A DNA stretch of 64,000 bases from a virus. The notes below the pieces were generated by a model. It saw nothing but the letters and a program-made list of their open reading frames with translations, searched no databases and was not told the origin of the DNA. The stretch is taken from positions 1 to 64,000 of IMG/VR virus record IMGVR_UViG_3300042090_000890. One strand, 5' to 3'. Position numbers and translations under genes: made by a program. Position 1 is the stretch's first letter. Every line of letters begins with the position of its first letter. Below, piece by piece: positions 40,813-50,900 of the stretch.

Positions 40813-42447
40813 ATGCACCAGAATTCAAATGATTGCCCGGACAGTATACTGAACATGATGGTCAGTATGCTTTGCTACCAGGACGGCCAAGTTACCGACA
40901 ATCCGCACCAGCGTGCGTTCGATTATCGGCTCCGCCTTGAAAGCATCGGATGTAAGAACCCGTACGGCAACGAAGTCCTGATAGGCCCCGGCCAGTCGTT
41001 CTCGCTATTTTCCAGCGTCATTGCTACCGGGCTGACCGGCAGCTCGATCGTGAACATGGACCCGCAATCGCCGCCGGAGTCGATTTACCGGTTGTCGGTA
41101 TCATCCGGCACGACGAATAATTTCCGCACCGGTCGCACGGTGTCTGATCTCGCAGGTTGCACGGTCACGGTCAACAACAACGCCGTCGCCGTATTCCAAT
41201 TCACTGGAGCTAACTACACGAATAACAACCAGAATTTCTCGGCCAATGCTGCAATCGTAGCCGGTACGACATTGATCGCAACCGGCACGGGCGCGCCAGC
41301 TTTCAACGCGTATCAGATGACAACTGCACCGGCAAATGCTACGGCAGGCGCCGTATACCAAGATGCTCTGAACACCAATCAGCGATATACCGTCGAGCAG
41401 ACGGTCTCAGGCGGTACGACCTTGATTGCTTCCGGCCCGACACCGCCCGAATCGACTTTTGCGATCACGTGCAGCCCGGCATCAGCATCCGCAGGCGCGG
41501 TTTACCAGCTGAACGGCCATCATTACCACGTCACCACCACGATTACAGGCGGTGCGTTGCTTACGGCTACTGGCTACACACAGCCGCCTGCGTCCGGCGT
41601 TTTGACGTATGTGTCCGGTACCGGTGACCCGACGATCACATATTCCTCGTTTACGCTCTCAGGCTCTCTGACACTTTTTTCTGGTACCGGCGATGGAACG
41701 ATTACGTATTCAGGATACGTCCCGGTCGGATTGCTGACTCTCGACAGCGGCGTGGGCGATTCTTTGATCATTTACACGTCTGTCACGGCTGTCGGAAATC
41801 AGTACACGTTCACGGTTAACCCGGCGAATGCTTCCGTTCCGAACATCAGTACGGTGCAGGTCGGCGACATTATGCGCATCAACGGCCAGATGGGTTATGA
41901 TACTCCGCCTTATGCGTTTAATCCAATAAATTCAGGCAGTTGGATCATCATCGCTGTCTCCGGAACCACAGTCCAAGCGGTTCGTCCGGCGGGAACAGCG
42001 TTCCAAGCCGTCCAAGAAACACCTCCCGGCCCAACCGTCAACGATGTGATGTTCTACGCGAACGACAAGGTCATGCCCGGTATGATGTTCCAGATTACCG
42101 GCACATTCAGCCCAGTCACCCAGCGCACATACACCGTCCTTGATTCCACTCCGAACTTCATCCAGTTCTGTTCGACGCAGCCGATTCCTAAAGAGGACGG
42201 ACTGACTTTTGTGCCAGGCACTGCAACTTTTTATACAGGCGTCAAGAAAATGGTGTATGTTGAGGTTGATCAGCCATGCGCGGCCCAGTTCAATGGACAG
42301 GTCGACGTGCTGAACATGATCACACCGATCAAGCCAGGCTCAAGAAATTTGAGAGGCTTTTTAACAAAGATGGGCGAAACGTACAGCTGTACGGTCGTCA
42401 ACACTTCGGTGAATCAGGCGCACGTTAAGTTTTTTACAGTCGAGTAA
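40813..42447 (+). CDS. Repeat-rich virion protein, 544 aa
   Basis: A beta-rich protein, poor in Lys and rich in Thr, Ser, Gly, Ala and Val, placed between large terminase and portal. Residues about 150-255 hold two copies of a ~50-residue unit (SAGAVYQ...GGTTLIASG / AGAVYQL...GGALLTATG), and residues about 255-330 hold three ~24-residue units (LTYVSGTGDPTITYS, LTLFSGTGDGTITYS, LTLDSGVGDSLIIYT). The N- and C-terminal parts are not repeated. This fits a fibrous or decoration protein grown by internal duplication. The ATG has AGAGGT upstream. Confidence 0.65.
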   Translation: MHQNSNDCPDSILNMMVSMLCYQDGQVTDNPHQRAFDYRLRLESIGCKNPYGNEVLIGPGQSFSLFSSVIATGLTGSSIVNMDPQSPPESIYRLSVSSGTTNNFRTGRTVSDLAGCTVTVNNNAVAVFQFTGANYTNNNQNFSANAAIVAGTTLIATGTGAPAFNAYQMTTAPANATAGAVYQDALNTNQRYTVEQTVSGGTTLIASGPTPPESTFAITCSPASASAGAVYQLNGHHYHVTTTITGGALLTATGYTQPPASGVLTYVSGTGDPTITYSSFTLSGSLTLFSGTGDGTITYSGYVPVGLLTLDSGVGDSLIIYTSVTAVGNQYTFTVNPANASVPNISTVQVGDIMRINGQMGYDTPPYAFNPINSGSWIIIAVSGTTVQAVRPAGTAFQAVQETPPGPTVNDVMFYANDKVMPGMMFQITGTFSPVTQRTYTVLDSTPNFIQFCSTQPIPKEDGLTFVPGTATFYTGVKKMVYVEVDQPCAAQFNGQVDVLNMITPIKPGSRNLRGFLTKMGETYSCTVVNTSVNQAHVKFFTVE

Positions 42448-42455
42448 GGTGACGA

Positions 42456-44654
42456 ATGGCCAACGAAGAAGGCAAGAAAAAGCGGTACCAACAGAGACAA
42501 GAAATTGTCGCGTTGGACCCCAACGCTTTGAAGTTACTCAAAGCGGAAGCTGACGCTCGCCAGAAATCCAACGATGAAGAAGAAGTCACTCCGGCGGATA
42601 CCGGCGTGTTGGGCGAGATCGTAAAATCGATCAAAGCTCAGAACGCGATGCAGGCGGCCCAACTGGAGCGAATGTCGTTCCAGGTCGACCCGAACGCGAA
42701 CTACTCCGGCGCTCTCGGTTTTTACAAGCTCAAGCAGAACTTAACTCCTGATCATATCATCAAACGGATCTGCGGTCCGGGCGGCGACGAACTCGTTAAC
42801 GAGATTCTCCAAGCTCGCTCGAATCACATCTCGTCCTTCGGTCGGCCACGTACCGATCGTTTCAGTGTAGGCTTTGAATTCCAAGACATGGACAAGAACG
42901 CCAAGCGTTCGGAAGAAGATCAGCGGAAGATCCAAGAAATGATCGATGCCGCTAAGAAGACCTTCTGGCAATGCGGTCGCGGTACGCTCGAAGGCGAACT
43001 CGACCAAGTAAACCTGTCTCAATTCTTAAAGCTGGTGACCCGCGATGGACTTGGATTCGGACGCCTAGCTACTGAAAGAGTTTGGTGGACCAATCCAAAA
43101 ACTGGCAAGAAAGAGCTGTACGCATGGCGCGCAGCCGATGCCGGAACAATGCTCAAGATTCTGCCGCAGAAAGAGCACGATCAATCTCTCCGCCAAGAAG
43201 CTATTCGTCAGTTGCAACAGATCAAAAACAAAAAGATCGACATCGAGAAGTACAAGAAAGATGAGTACCGCTACGTTCAGGTTATCGAAGGTAAACCTAT
43301 TCAGACATTCACTGAAGAGGAAATGGTCATCTACAATTTGTATCCGACGACCGGCATCGAATACAACGGTTACCCCCTGACCCCGATCGATCAAGCCCTT
43401 AACGCAATCACGACTCACATCAACATCACGGTCCATAACAAACTGTACTTTCAGCACGGTCGCGCATCCAAAGGGATGTTGGTATTCCAGTCGGATTCTA
43501 TGGACGAGGCAGCTGCCCAGCGCATTCGCCTACAGTTCCATCAGTCTATCAACTCCGTCCAGAACTCGTGGCGCATGCCGGTGTTCGCGATCGGGTCTGA
43601 GGACAAACTGACTTGGGAAGCAATCGACAACTCAGGCCGCGATGCAGAGTTCCAATACCTCATGGACAACAATGCTCGGGTGATCTTGTCGGCGTTCCAG
43701 ATGTCGCCGGAAGAATTGCCGGGTTACGCCCACCTCGCTCGCGGAACGAACACGCAGGCTCTCTCGGAATCTGACAATGAATGGAAGCTCACCGCAGCCC
43801 GCGACGTTGGTTTACGTCCTCTGCTAAGCGACATTCAAGATTTCTTGAACACGCACATTCTCCCGTTCGTCGACGCGGAACTCGCGAAGACGCACCAGAT
43901 CGTGTTAACTGGTCTCGACAAGGATTCTCCGGAAAAAGAGAATACCCGCCTGCAGCAAGATATGGCCGTTCACATGAACTACAACGAAGTCATGGAACAG
44001 GTCGAGAAGAACCCGATCCCGGTCGAACTGGGCGGCGACTTCCCTCTCAATCCTCAGTACCAAGCAGTCGCGGATAAGTACCTCACGGTCGGCCAGATCC
44101 TGGAGAATTTCTTCAAGGTCAAAGGCGCCGCATCCGATCCTCGTTATCAGTACATCCGTGATCCGTTCTGGTTCCAGAACAAACAGCTCATCCTCCAGGA
44201 AGCTCAGATCGCGATGCAGCAGTCCATGCAAGCTCAACAGATGATGCAACAGCAAGCGCTGGCCGAGCAAGGTATCGCGACCGATGAGAACGGCAACCCC
44301 GTTCAGCCCGGTGACGATGACGACAAAGGCGGCGGAGATGACTCCGGCGGAGACGATGATTCGGGCGGAGACGACTCCGGCGGCGGAGATCAGCCTCCGG
44401 AACAGACATCCAAGGCGGAGAAAGCGATCGACATCGTGAAAGAAATCACTGCCAAGAACGTGGCCTGGTCGGCGAACAACTACGTCGTCCTCGAAAAGGC
44501 CATCCGCAACAATCACAACAGAATCTCGCGACAGCTCCTGAAGCGTCACAATGAACTTGTGACGGCCACGATGGATAACTGGAAGCGCCAGTCCGCGAAG
44601 GAACTGGCAGCCATGGGCAAAGCGCTCAAAGACGGTAAGAAGAAGGGGAGCTGA
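42456..44654 (+). CDS. Portal protein
   Basis: 732 residues, directly after terL and one virion gene and before the minor head gene. The body (about 60-520) has portal-like features: DHIIKRICGPGGDELVNEIL, a VNLSQFLKLVTRDGLGFGRLATERV core, ITVHNKLYFQHGRASKGMLV and a ELPGYAHLARGTNTQALSE stretch typical of large-phage portals. A Gln/Met-rich helix (about 585-605) leads to a Gly/Asp repeat linker (GGGDDSGGDDDSGG, about 625-645) and a basic helical C-terminus. The dodecamer would form the DNA gate at the capsid vertex. Confidence 0.8.
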   Translation: MANEEGKKKRYQQRQEIVALDPNALKLLKAEADARQKSNDEEEVTPADTGVLGEIVKSIKAQNAMQAAQLERMSFQVDPNANYSGALGFYKLKQNLTPDHIIKRICGPGGDELVNEILQARSNHISSFGRPRTDRFSVGFEFQDMDKNAKRSEEDQRKIQEMIDAAKKTFWQCGRGTLEGELDQVNLSQFLKLVTRDGLGFGRLATERVWWTNPKTGKKELYAWRAADAGTMLKILPQKEHDQSLRQEAIRQLQQIKNKKIDIEKYKKDEYRYVQVIEGKPIQTFTEEEMVIYNLYPTTGIEYNGYPLTPIDQALNAITTHINITVHNKLYFQHGRASKGMLVFQSDSMDEAAAQRIRLQFHQSINSVQNSWRMPVFAIGSEDKLTWEAIDNSGRDAEFQYLMDNNARVILSAFQMSPEELPGYAHLARGTNTQALSESDNEWKLTAARDVGLRPLLSDIQDFLNTHILPFVDAELAKTHQIVLTGLDKDSPEKENTRLQQDMAVHMNYNEVMEQVEKNPIPVELGGDFPLNPQYQAVADKYLTVGQILENFFKVKGAASDPRYQYIRDPFWFQNKQLILQEAQIAMQQSMQAQQMMQQQALAEQGIATDENGNPVQPGDDDDKGGGDDSGGDDDSGGDDSGGGDQPPEQTSKAEKAIDIVKEITAKNVAWSANNYVVLEKAIRNNHNRISRQLLKRHNELVTATMDNWKRQSAKELAAMGKALKDGKKKGS

Positions 44655-45535
44655 TGAAGCTCACCGACGCCCAGCGGAATGTCATCATCGAACGCATTGA
44701 GTCTCTCTTCGAGGGGACCAAAGCGCGCCTGTTAGGGTCGATGTTCAAAGGCCCGAAGCTATACTTCGAAGTCGTCCGTCGGTCGGACCCTCTGCATACT
44801 ATCGAAGGCTTGTACAATTTCACGCTGAAGACCATGTACGGCGCGACTGCCGAGCCGAACAAGAAAAATATCGAACATCTAGCTGAAATAACTGGGAATT
44901 ATATGGATTCCCAGCAGCTGAAGATCAAGAATCACATCTTGGCGGACGTGGCCAAGGCTAAAACGCCGTCAGAAGCGATCCGCTCGATACGCGGTCACTT
45001 CGAGCAGGCCGGGAAGTACGTCGATCTGCTAGTATCGAACGAAACCCGCATCGTTCAGACGTACGCCTCGCGCGAAGGTATCGGCAAACTGGCGTCGGAC
45101 ATCGGAGTGAAAGACCCGACCGTCGTATTCCTAGGCGTTTGCGACCATAAAATCTGTAAGTATTGCAAGAGCATGTACCACGACTCTGCGGCGATCCGCA
45201 AGCCGAAGCCGTATAAGCTGTCTCAGGTACAGGAAGGGTATTTCAAGCCGAAGGATTGGGACGGGAAGACGCCGCACCAGGCTCCGCTACATCCGCGTTG
45301 CCGACACGTAATGAGCTTCGTGCCGCCGAACTTCGGGTTCAACGACGCAGGCGTGATCGAGTTCAAGGAATTCGGCTACGATTACCACAAAGAGTACTGG
45401 AAGCTGAAGAAAGCCGAGGAACTGCCGCCTGACTCAACACCCATGGCGAGTTTCCTGAGTTACGACGAGTACTTGGAGATGAATATCATCCACGAAGCTG
45501 AACATCTACACGATGAGTTCTGCACGCACGATTAG
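44654..45535 (+). CDS. Mu gpF-like minor head (head morphogenesis) protein
   Basis: 293 residues. The C-terminal half contains the Mu-F/SPP1-gp7 pattern: FLGVCDHKICKYCKSMYHD, then a HQAPLHPRCRHVM segment, whose Cys/His residues may bind zinc. It follows the portal gene directly (TGATG overlap), as these proteins usually do. It likely sits at the portal vertex inside the head. A 16-bp dyad element overlaps its stop. Confidence 0.8.
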   Translation: MKLTDAQRNVIIERIESLFEGTKARLLGSMFKGPKLYFEVVRRSDPLHTIEGLYNFTLKTMYGATAEPNKKNIEHLAEITGNYMDSQQLKIKNHILADVAKAKTPSEAIRSIRGHFEQAGKYVDLLVSNETRIVQTYASREGIGKLASDIGVKDPTVVFLGVCDHKICKYCKSMYHDSAAIRKPKPYKLSQVQEGYFKPKDWDGKTPHQAPLHPRCRHVMSFVPPNFGFNDAGVIEFKEFGYDYHKEYWKLKKAEELPPDSTPMASFLSYDEYLEMNIIHEAEHLHDEFCTHD

Positions 45536-45558
45536 CCTAATCTTCTAATAGATATACA
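45530..45558 (+). promoter_or_regulatory. Second copy of the 16-bp element plus TATACA
   Basis: GATTAGCCTAATCTTC (45530-45545) followed by TATACA at 45553, matching the layout at 40760. It precedes the protease-kinase fusion gene, whose start region has no strong ribosome site. Confidence 0.5.
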
Positions 45559-45561
45559 TAC

Positions 45562-47310
45562 TTGGTGGTCACTTTGGGTCTGAAGATTGACGGTATCGCG
45601 ACATCTGAACACATTGATTCGTCCGGTGAATTGCTCATCGTCGAGAATCATGACATCTCCGATCTTGTGTCGGGCAAAGGCGTCATGAATTGGGAGCACT
45701 CCAATAAGTCCGATGACACGATTGGAGCAATCATCTACGCCAAGAAAATTCTCAAGAAGACCGACTGCGAGAACGACCGCCAGCGAAAATACTGGAATAC
45801 CGTCAACAAGCCGTTCGTTTACATCATAGGCGAGCTGTACGATGACGAGGAACATTCAGGTGCGCTTGCCGTCGCCGCCATGATCCGGTACTACGCCAAG
45901 AAATCTGAGAATCTCCTGACAGGCTTCTCCATCGAAGGCGCCACGCTCGAACGGGATGATTATATCCTGAAAGAGTCTGTCGGTCGCCGGGTAGCCGTCA
46001 CCCTCCGCCCGTGCAATAAGACTGCAATCGCTGGGTTGCTGGAAGATCCAAAAACGAAAGATATCGCTAAGTCGATCGAGGCAATGATGGCCCGCGTCGA
46101 TGGCAGCCTCGTCGAAATCGACTCGGTCATCCTCGACGATATGTTCATGCCGAAGGACCCGATTCTCGACCTACATAAGGCCGTCGAAAGTCTCGCGAAG
46201 TCGATCGAAGCGGGCATGTACAATGTCACTCCGTCGCAGTTGATCGGCCAAGCCGCACTTACCCGCGAGCACATCAGCGGATTCCAGCGGAACCGTGTTA
46301 AAGCTGCCGTCCGCGATTGGGACCGCAAACGTCCTCTCAAGGAAGTTCTGAAGAGCGCTCTACCGGAAGTGTCTGACGATTACATCGGACATTTCGAGAA
46401 GTTGGCCGAAGAATTGGCACTCAAGAAAAACATGCCATCCACGAAATTAACTCGCGTTGGGGCTAGACATTCGCCAAATCAACATCAAAATGAAGACCAA
46501 CAGAAGTTGATCGAAGGCTTGTACTTCGACCCGAAGAGAAAGTTCGGCGGTAAAGATTTTGATCCTGGCCACACCGGCTATCAAACCGCGATCACGAAGC
46601 ATAAAAATGACGCAGGCGCGAACGTGTTGGTCAAACAGCCCACGGGCAAATGGGCAGAGAACGCCACTCATTACTACGAGAACGCTCGCGATGTTTTTGG
46701 AATGGGCAATCACGTACCGGTTACGAATTATTTCAAGCCGCCCAAAGGATCTCAGAAATGGGATATGACTACCGATACTACGGATCGTCAGCCTGAAGGC
46801 CTGCATCATCAAGCGATGGAACTTGTCGATAAAGCCAAATCGCCAATGACCATGAACGACAAAGACCTGGCTAAACCGTTGCAAAGAGCATATGATAACG
46901 GAGACTTGAACAAACTCATGATGATGGATCAGATTCTAGGCGGAGCGTCGGATAGACACCACGGAAACTATCTGATTCATCCTAAAGGCCACGTTATGAA
47001 CATCGACAACGATCAGGCTTTTTCTTACAATATACCGGCTCCGACACCGGCGTACATGTATCAGCACATCGATCAGCCGATACACCCGGAAGCGTCAAAA
47101 TGGATAAAAGGAATTGATCCAAAAGCGTTGATCGGGAAGATGGCGGACCAAGGTCGTTCACCGGAAGAAATAAAATCCGCCGCTATGATTCTTAAACTGC
47201 ATCAGAAATACGCCGACAAGCCTATGACAGGACGCCAACTGTGGGACACTATAGGCAATCATGCTACGGCAGTTCGTCGTGAAGAGCAGCGCAAGAAGAA
47301 GGTAGCATGA
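45562..47310 (+). CDS. Prohead-protease-like and kinase-like fusion protein
   Basis: Up to 582 residues. N-terminal ~160 residues resemble phage XkdF/S78-type prohead proteases: H46 in MNWEHSNK, a beta core (KPFVYIIGELYDD) and S123 in GFSIEG as candidate catalytic pair. Residues ~205-240 carry a segment shared with the capsid protein N-terminus. Residues ~330-560 look like a PI3/4-kinase- or HipA-like kinase fold: K358 (NVLVKQPTGKW), catalytic D464-R-H-x-G-N469 and metal D482 (MNIDNDQAF). The start is uncertain (TTG 45562, GTG 45565 or TTG 45574, the last with GGTGG upstream). Confidence 0.65.
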   Translation: MVVTLGLKIDGIATSEHIDSSGELLIVENHDISDLVSGKGVMNWEHSNKSDDTIGAIIYAKKILKKTDCENDRQRKYWNTVNKPFVYIIGELYDDEEHSGALAVAAMIRYYAKKSENLLTGFSIEGATLERDDYILKESVGRRVAVTLRPCNKTAIAGLLEDPKTKDIAKSIEAMMARVDGSLVEIDSVILDDMFMPKDPILDLHKAVESLAKSIEAGMYNVTPSQLIGQAALTREHISGFQRNRVKAAVRDWDRKRPLKEVLKSALPEVSDDYIGHFEKLAEELALKKNMPSTKLTRVGARHSPNQHQNEDQQKLIEGLYFDPKRKFGGKDFDPGHTGYQTAITKHKNDAGANVLVKQPTGKWAENATHYYENARDVFGMGNHVPVTNYFKPPKGSQKWDMTTDTTDRQPEGLHHQAMELVDKAKSPMTMNDKDLAKPLQRAYDNGDLNKLMMMDQILGGASDRHHGNYLIHPKGHVMNIDNDQAFSYNIPAPTPAYMYQHIDQPIHPEASKWIKGIDPKALIGKMADQGRSPEEIKSAAMILKLHQKYADKPMTGRQLWDTIGNHATAVRREEQRKKKVA

Positions 47311-47912
47311 AAGTCTACGTAATCAAATCAGATCATTCCGAAGTGCCGTTAGCCGAAGTCCGCACGGACGGCGATACGGCCCACTTCGTAGTCGACAATA
47401 CAAACGGAAAACTGCCCCAGATGGTCCAGAGCAGTCTGCCAAAATTACGTGCGATTTGCGACAATTCTTCGCATATGCACATGGAAGAGCCGAAAACAGC
47501 GACCGTCAATCTTCTGCGGTACGTTATGGACAACGGTGATGTGGTCGAGATTACGTCGGACGGCCATACCGTCATGCTCAACGGACACCTCCTGCCGCAA
47601 GAAGAGAAGGATGCGTTGTTCAACGCCTTTACGCGTGGCGAAATCAAAGTCGCTCGTAAGACCGATGTACAGCAGGCATTGCCGGTCCTCCCGTCGAATC
47701 CGCCGTCGGAGTACGCTAAGCCGCAGAGCAAGATGAATCCGACAGTGCTTGGCATGATAGAAGATGACCAAGACAAAAAAGATACCGCCCGTGAGATGGC
47801 CACTCGCGACTATGATCCGGCCATTGACGATGCCGAGCTGTCTGATGTAGAAGATGCTGATTGGACGAAAGAATTGATGCGCTGGCTCAAATACGGTGAC
47901 AAAAATGAATGA
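47307..47912 (+). CDS. Hypothetical head-module protein, 201 aa
   Basis: ATGA overlap with the protease-kinase fusion. A beta-rich N-terminal half (VYVIKSDHSEVPLAEVRTDGDTAHFVV) includes GDVVEITSDGHTVMLNGHLL, followed by an acidic, disordered C-terminus (DPAIDDAELSDVEDADW). No family recognised. It might be an adaptor for the fusion protein or the giant protein encoded next. Confidence 0.55.
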   Translation: MKVYVIKSDHSEVPLAEVRTDGDTAHFVVDNTNGKLPQMVQSSLPKLRAICDNSSHMHMEEPKTATVNLLRYVMDNGDVVEITSDGHTVMLNGHLLPQEEKDALFNAFTRGEIKVARKTDVQQALPVLPSNPPSEYAKPQSKMNPTVLGMIEDDQDKKDTAREMATRDYDPAIDDAELSDVEDADWTKELMRWLKYGDKNE

Positions 47913-50900
47913 CGAAAAGAAATTAGCACCAGACGTACCGGCTGACACACTCCACGCTCACGTGGAGCGCCATATGGCATTACCGGAAGAGTCTCAGTCA
48001 GACAATGACAACGAAGACTTCGCGGCTGAAGTCGCCTCGCATCCGAACCTTGCGCCGCATTCCATTGAGAAGCTGTACAACCACGTGATGAAGCCTGTAT
48101 CTGCCAATTCTACGACGGCGGCCACTGGCGAAGCAGAGCCGATGTCGAATGTGATCGTCGGTAATCTGCTTAGAAATCCTAACGCACCGCAGAATATCAA
48201 ACAGGACTTTGCGCTCAAGACGTTTCATCCCGACAATCCGTCGTCCGATCTGCACGAAGAGTTGGCTGATTCCGGCATTCTGAACGAACAGCAATTGAAA
48301 GGCATGTCCGAGCAGGTTTTGAAAGCTGGCAAAGAGCCACACGCATACAAGCACCTTGGCCCGAATTACTACATGAAGTATTTTCGAGGCCGGTCGCAGC
48401 AGGACCCCAACGAACTCGACGAGGACGGGAAGGAACAGCATTCTCGCGAGATGGAGCTGGGAGAAAAAGGGTTAGTTAACTCGTCTAGGCACACGCCGGA
48501 GACATTGGATCAGACGATCGACGCGTTTTCGGCTTCGAAACATGACCCGCACGGCCTTATCGAAAAATTGGTTAACAATAGAGAAGACTTGTCTAAAGAC
48601 CAATTGAATAAGATCCATCAATGGTATGATTCCAACAAAAATGAAAAGAGCAACGCCTACAACGACGACTATTATCATAGGCAGCGCATCGATAGCTTGC
48701 TAGAGCATAAGAATGTCGATCCAGCGTTGCTTGCCAAATATGCTGTAGGCAAACGGGTCAGCACAGAAGCTCTCAAAAATCCACGCCTGCCGCAGGAATC
48801 GATCAACGGTATCATAAAACGTATAAAAGATCCCAACGAATGGGACACTCGGAACAGGGTAGAAAGTCTTCTCGAAAATCCGTCTATATCGAAAGACCAG
48901 GTTCGCGCATTGATTCAGAAGGGTTCCAATAAAGCCATCAAGCATCCTCTGGCCGACGAAGCCGCTGTCCGCGACTATTGGCAGAAAGGTTCAAAGGACC
49001 TAGACTCATCCCGCGATATCTTGCAAGCGAAGAATTTACCGCCAGACGTGTTAAAAGAGCTTGTCAATCACAAGAATCAGGAAGTCGCCGTCAAAGCTCT
49101 CAACCATCCCAGAGCGGACATGGACGTGGTCAACGAAGGTCTCAAACGCCGGGCAAAGACCGTACAGGATGCCGCACGGCTACATCCGCTTGTAGCCGAG
49201 CAACAGGTCAAAGAAGGTTTGAAATCGGGCGCGACATCTCTCGCGAACGTGTACACAGATCCGAAATTCGAAGCGCAGTTCGACAAGCTCCCGAAGGTGG
49301 ACCAGGAAGCGATCTTCAATAAGGCACACGAGAAGTACCAAGGTACCAACCTCGCCGAGTTGGCCAAGAAGACCAAGGAACGTTCTGAAAACGTCATCAA
49401 CAGCAAGATGAACCTGGCCATGGACGAGCGCGTCCCGGCAGCCATCCGCGAAGCGCATGGTAAAGACATTGCCAATATGTTCGAGGATCAGGTCCCGAAG
49501 AATCAGATGCTGGTCCAACGCACGACCGACGTGATGAGCAAAAATCACCCGGACGACAATTCTCGTCTGGTGACGGCCATTTCACATCTTGCGATCAACG
49601 GCAACAAAGATGCCCAGAGAGCGATTCTCAATAATCCTGGCTATCTCTCGGAAGTTCAATCCAATCTGGACTTGAAAGACGCCGAACCAGATTTCCTGGA
49701 AAGCGTATATCGCAAAAGACAGGAGAATCAGGCCAATAACGTACAACTGTACGATCGCGTCGGACACCCGGAATTGTTCGATAAATCCGGCCACACGCTC
49801 AGACGTGTTTTCGAAGCTCCCAACTTGCCGTCTAATGTGTTCGACGAGATTGCTCGGAACGGACAACAGATGGACCAGATCGGTGCCGGAGACTATTTCA
49901 AAAGATACAATGATCTGCCTGAAGACCAACAGAATCAGAAATACGAGCACATTCTAAATTCCGGTTCGCAAAAGGCAGCCATTTCAGTCGTCCGCGCTAA
50001 AGCGCCTCCGGCATCTTGGGACCGTGCATTCAACATGCTGACCCCAGACAATAAGCAACGTCTGATCAAAGACGAAGTCGATCACGTGAAAAGTCATAGG
50101 CCGGACGTTTTCCACAATGCCGTGCTGGGCATGTACAATGATCCGGCAGACGCAGATCGTCCTGGCATGAGCAGATACGAGAGCTATCAAGCGAAAGCCG
50201 TTAGCAAATTAGATCCGGAATCGCCGAATGACCGCTCGGTACTTGAACAGCTGATCTCAATCCCAGAGGCTCAGCCAGGGCATATGCCAGACGAAGGATT
50301 GCTGGATAATATCCCAGAGAAAATGTACAGCAAGCCCGGTGACGATTCTCTGATTGACCATGCAGCAGCTTCCGGTAAAGGTCCTCTGGCATACAATATG
50401 CTTGCCCGGAAGATGAACACTCTCAGTCGTGAGGCGTACGTCGGCAGTTACGAATCGGAAGATAAGAAAGCAGCAGCCAGACAGAAAGCTGAAGACCTTG
50501 TTACTTACTTGCACGGACGTGTTGCGTCGATGCCATCTTTCAGCGACGCGGATACAGATAATCCGACCGCCGAGAATTGGTACTCACTGATGACTCGTCA
50601 GAAGCAAGGGTACCACGACGATCGGTTCATGGGAGCTTTGAAAAAAGCAGGTGCGAACCTCGATTTCTTGGCCGACATGCCCGGCAAGGACGGCGAACTC
50701 GTAAAACGCCAGGCGCTCACGGACAACCTTCTGTCTACGCAGAAGCTGCAAGAAATGTCGCAGGCCAATTCTGTGAAAGATATTCTGGCCATCGGCAGTC
50801 CAAAGTTACGTCAGCAATCTTTGGATTCTTGGGTCGTCCAAGGAAATCATACGCCCGAAGATTTAGAACACCTTGCCAACAAAGTTGACGCATCGGTGCT

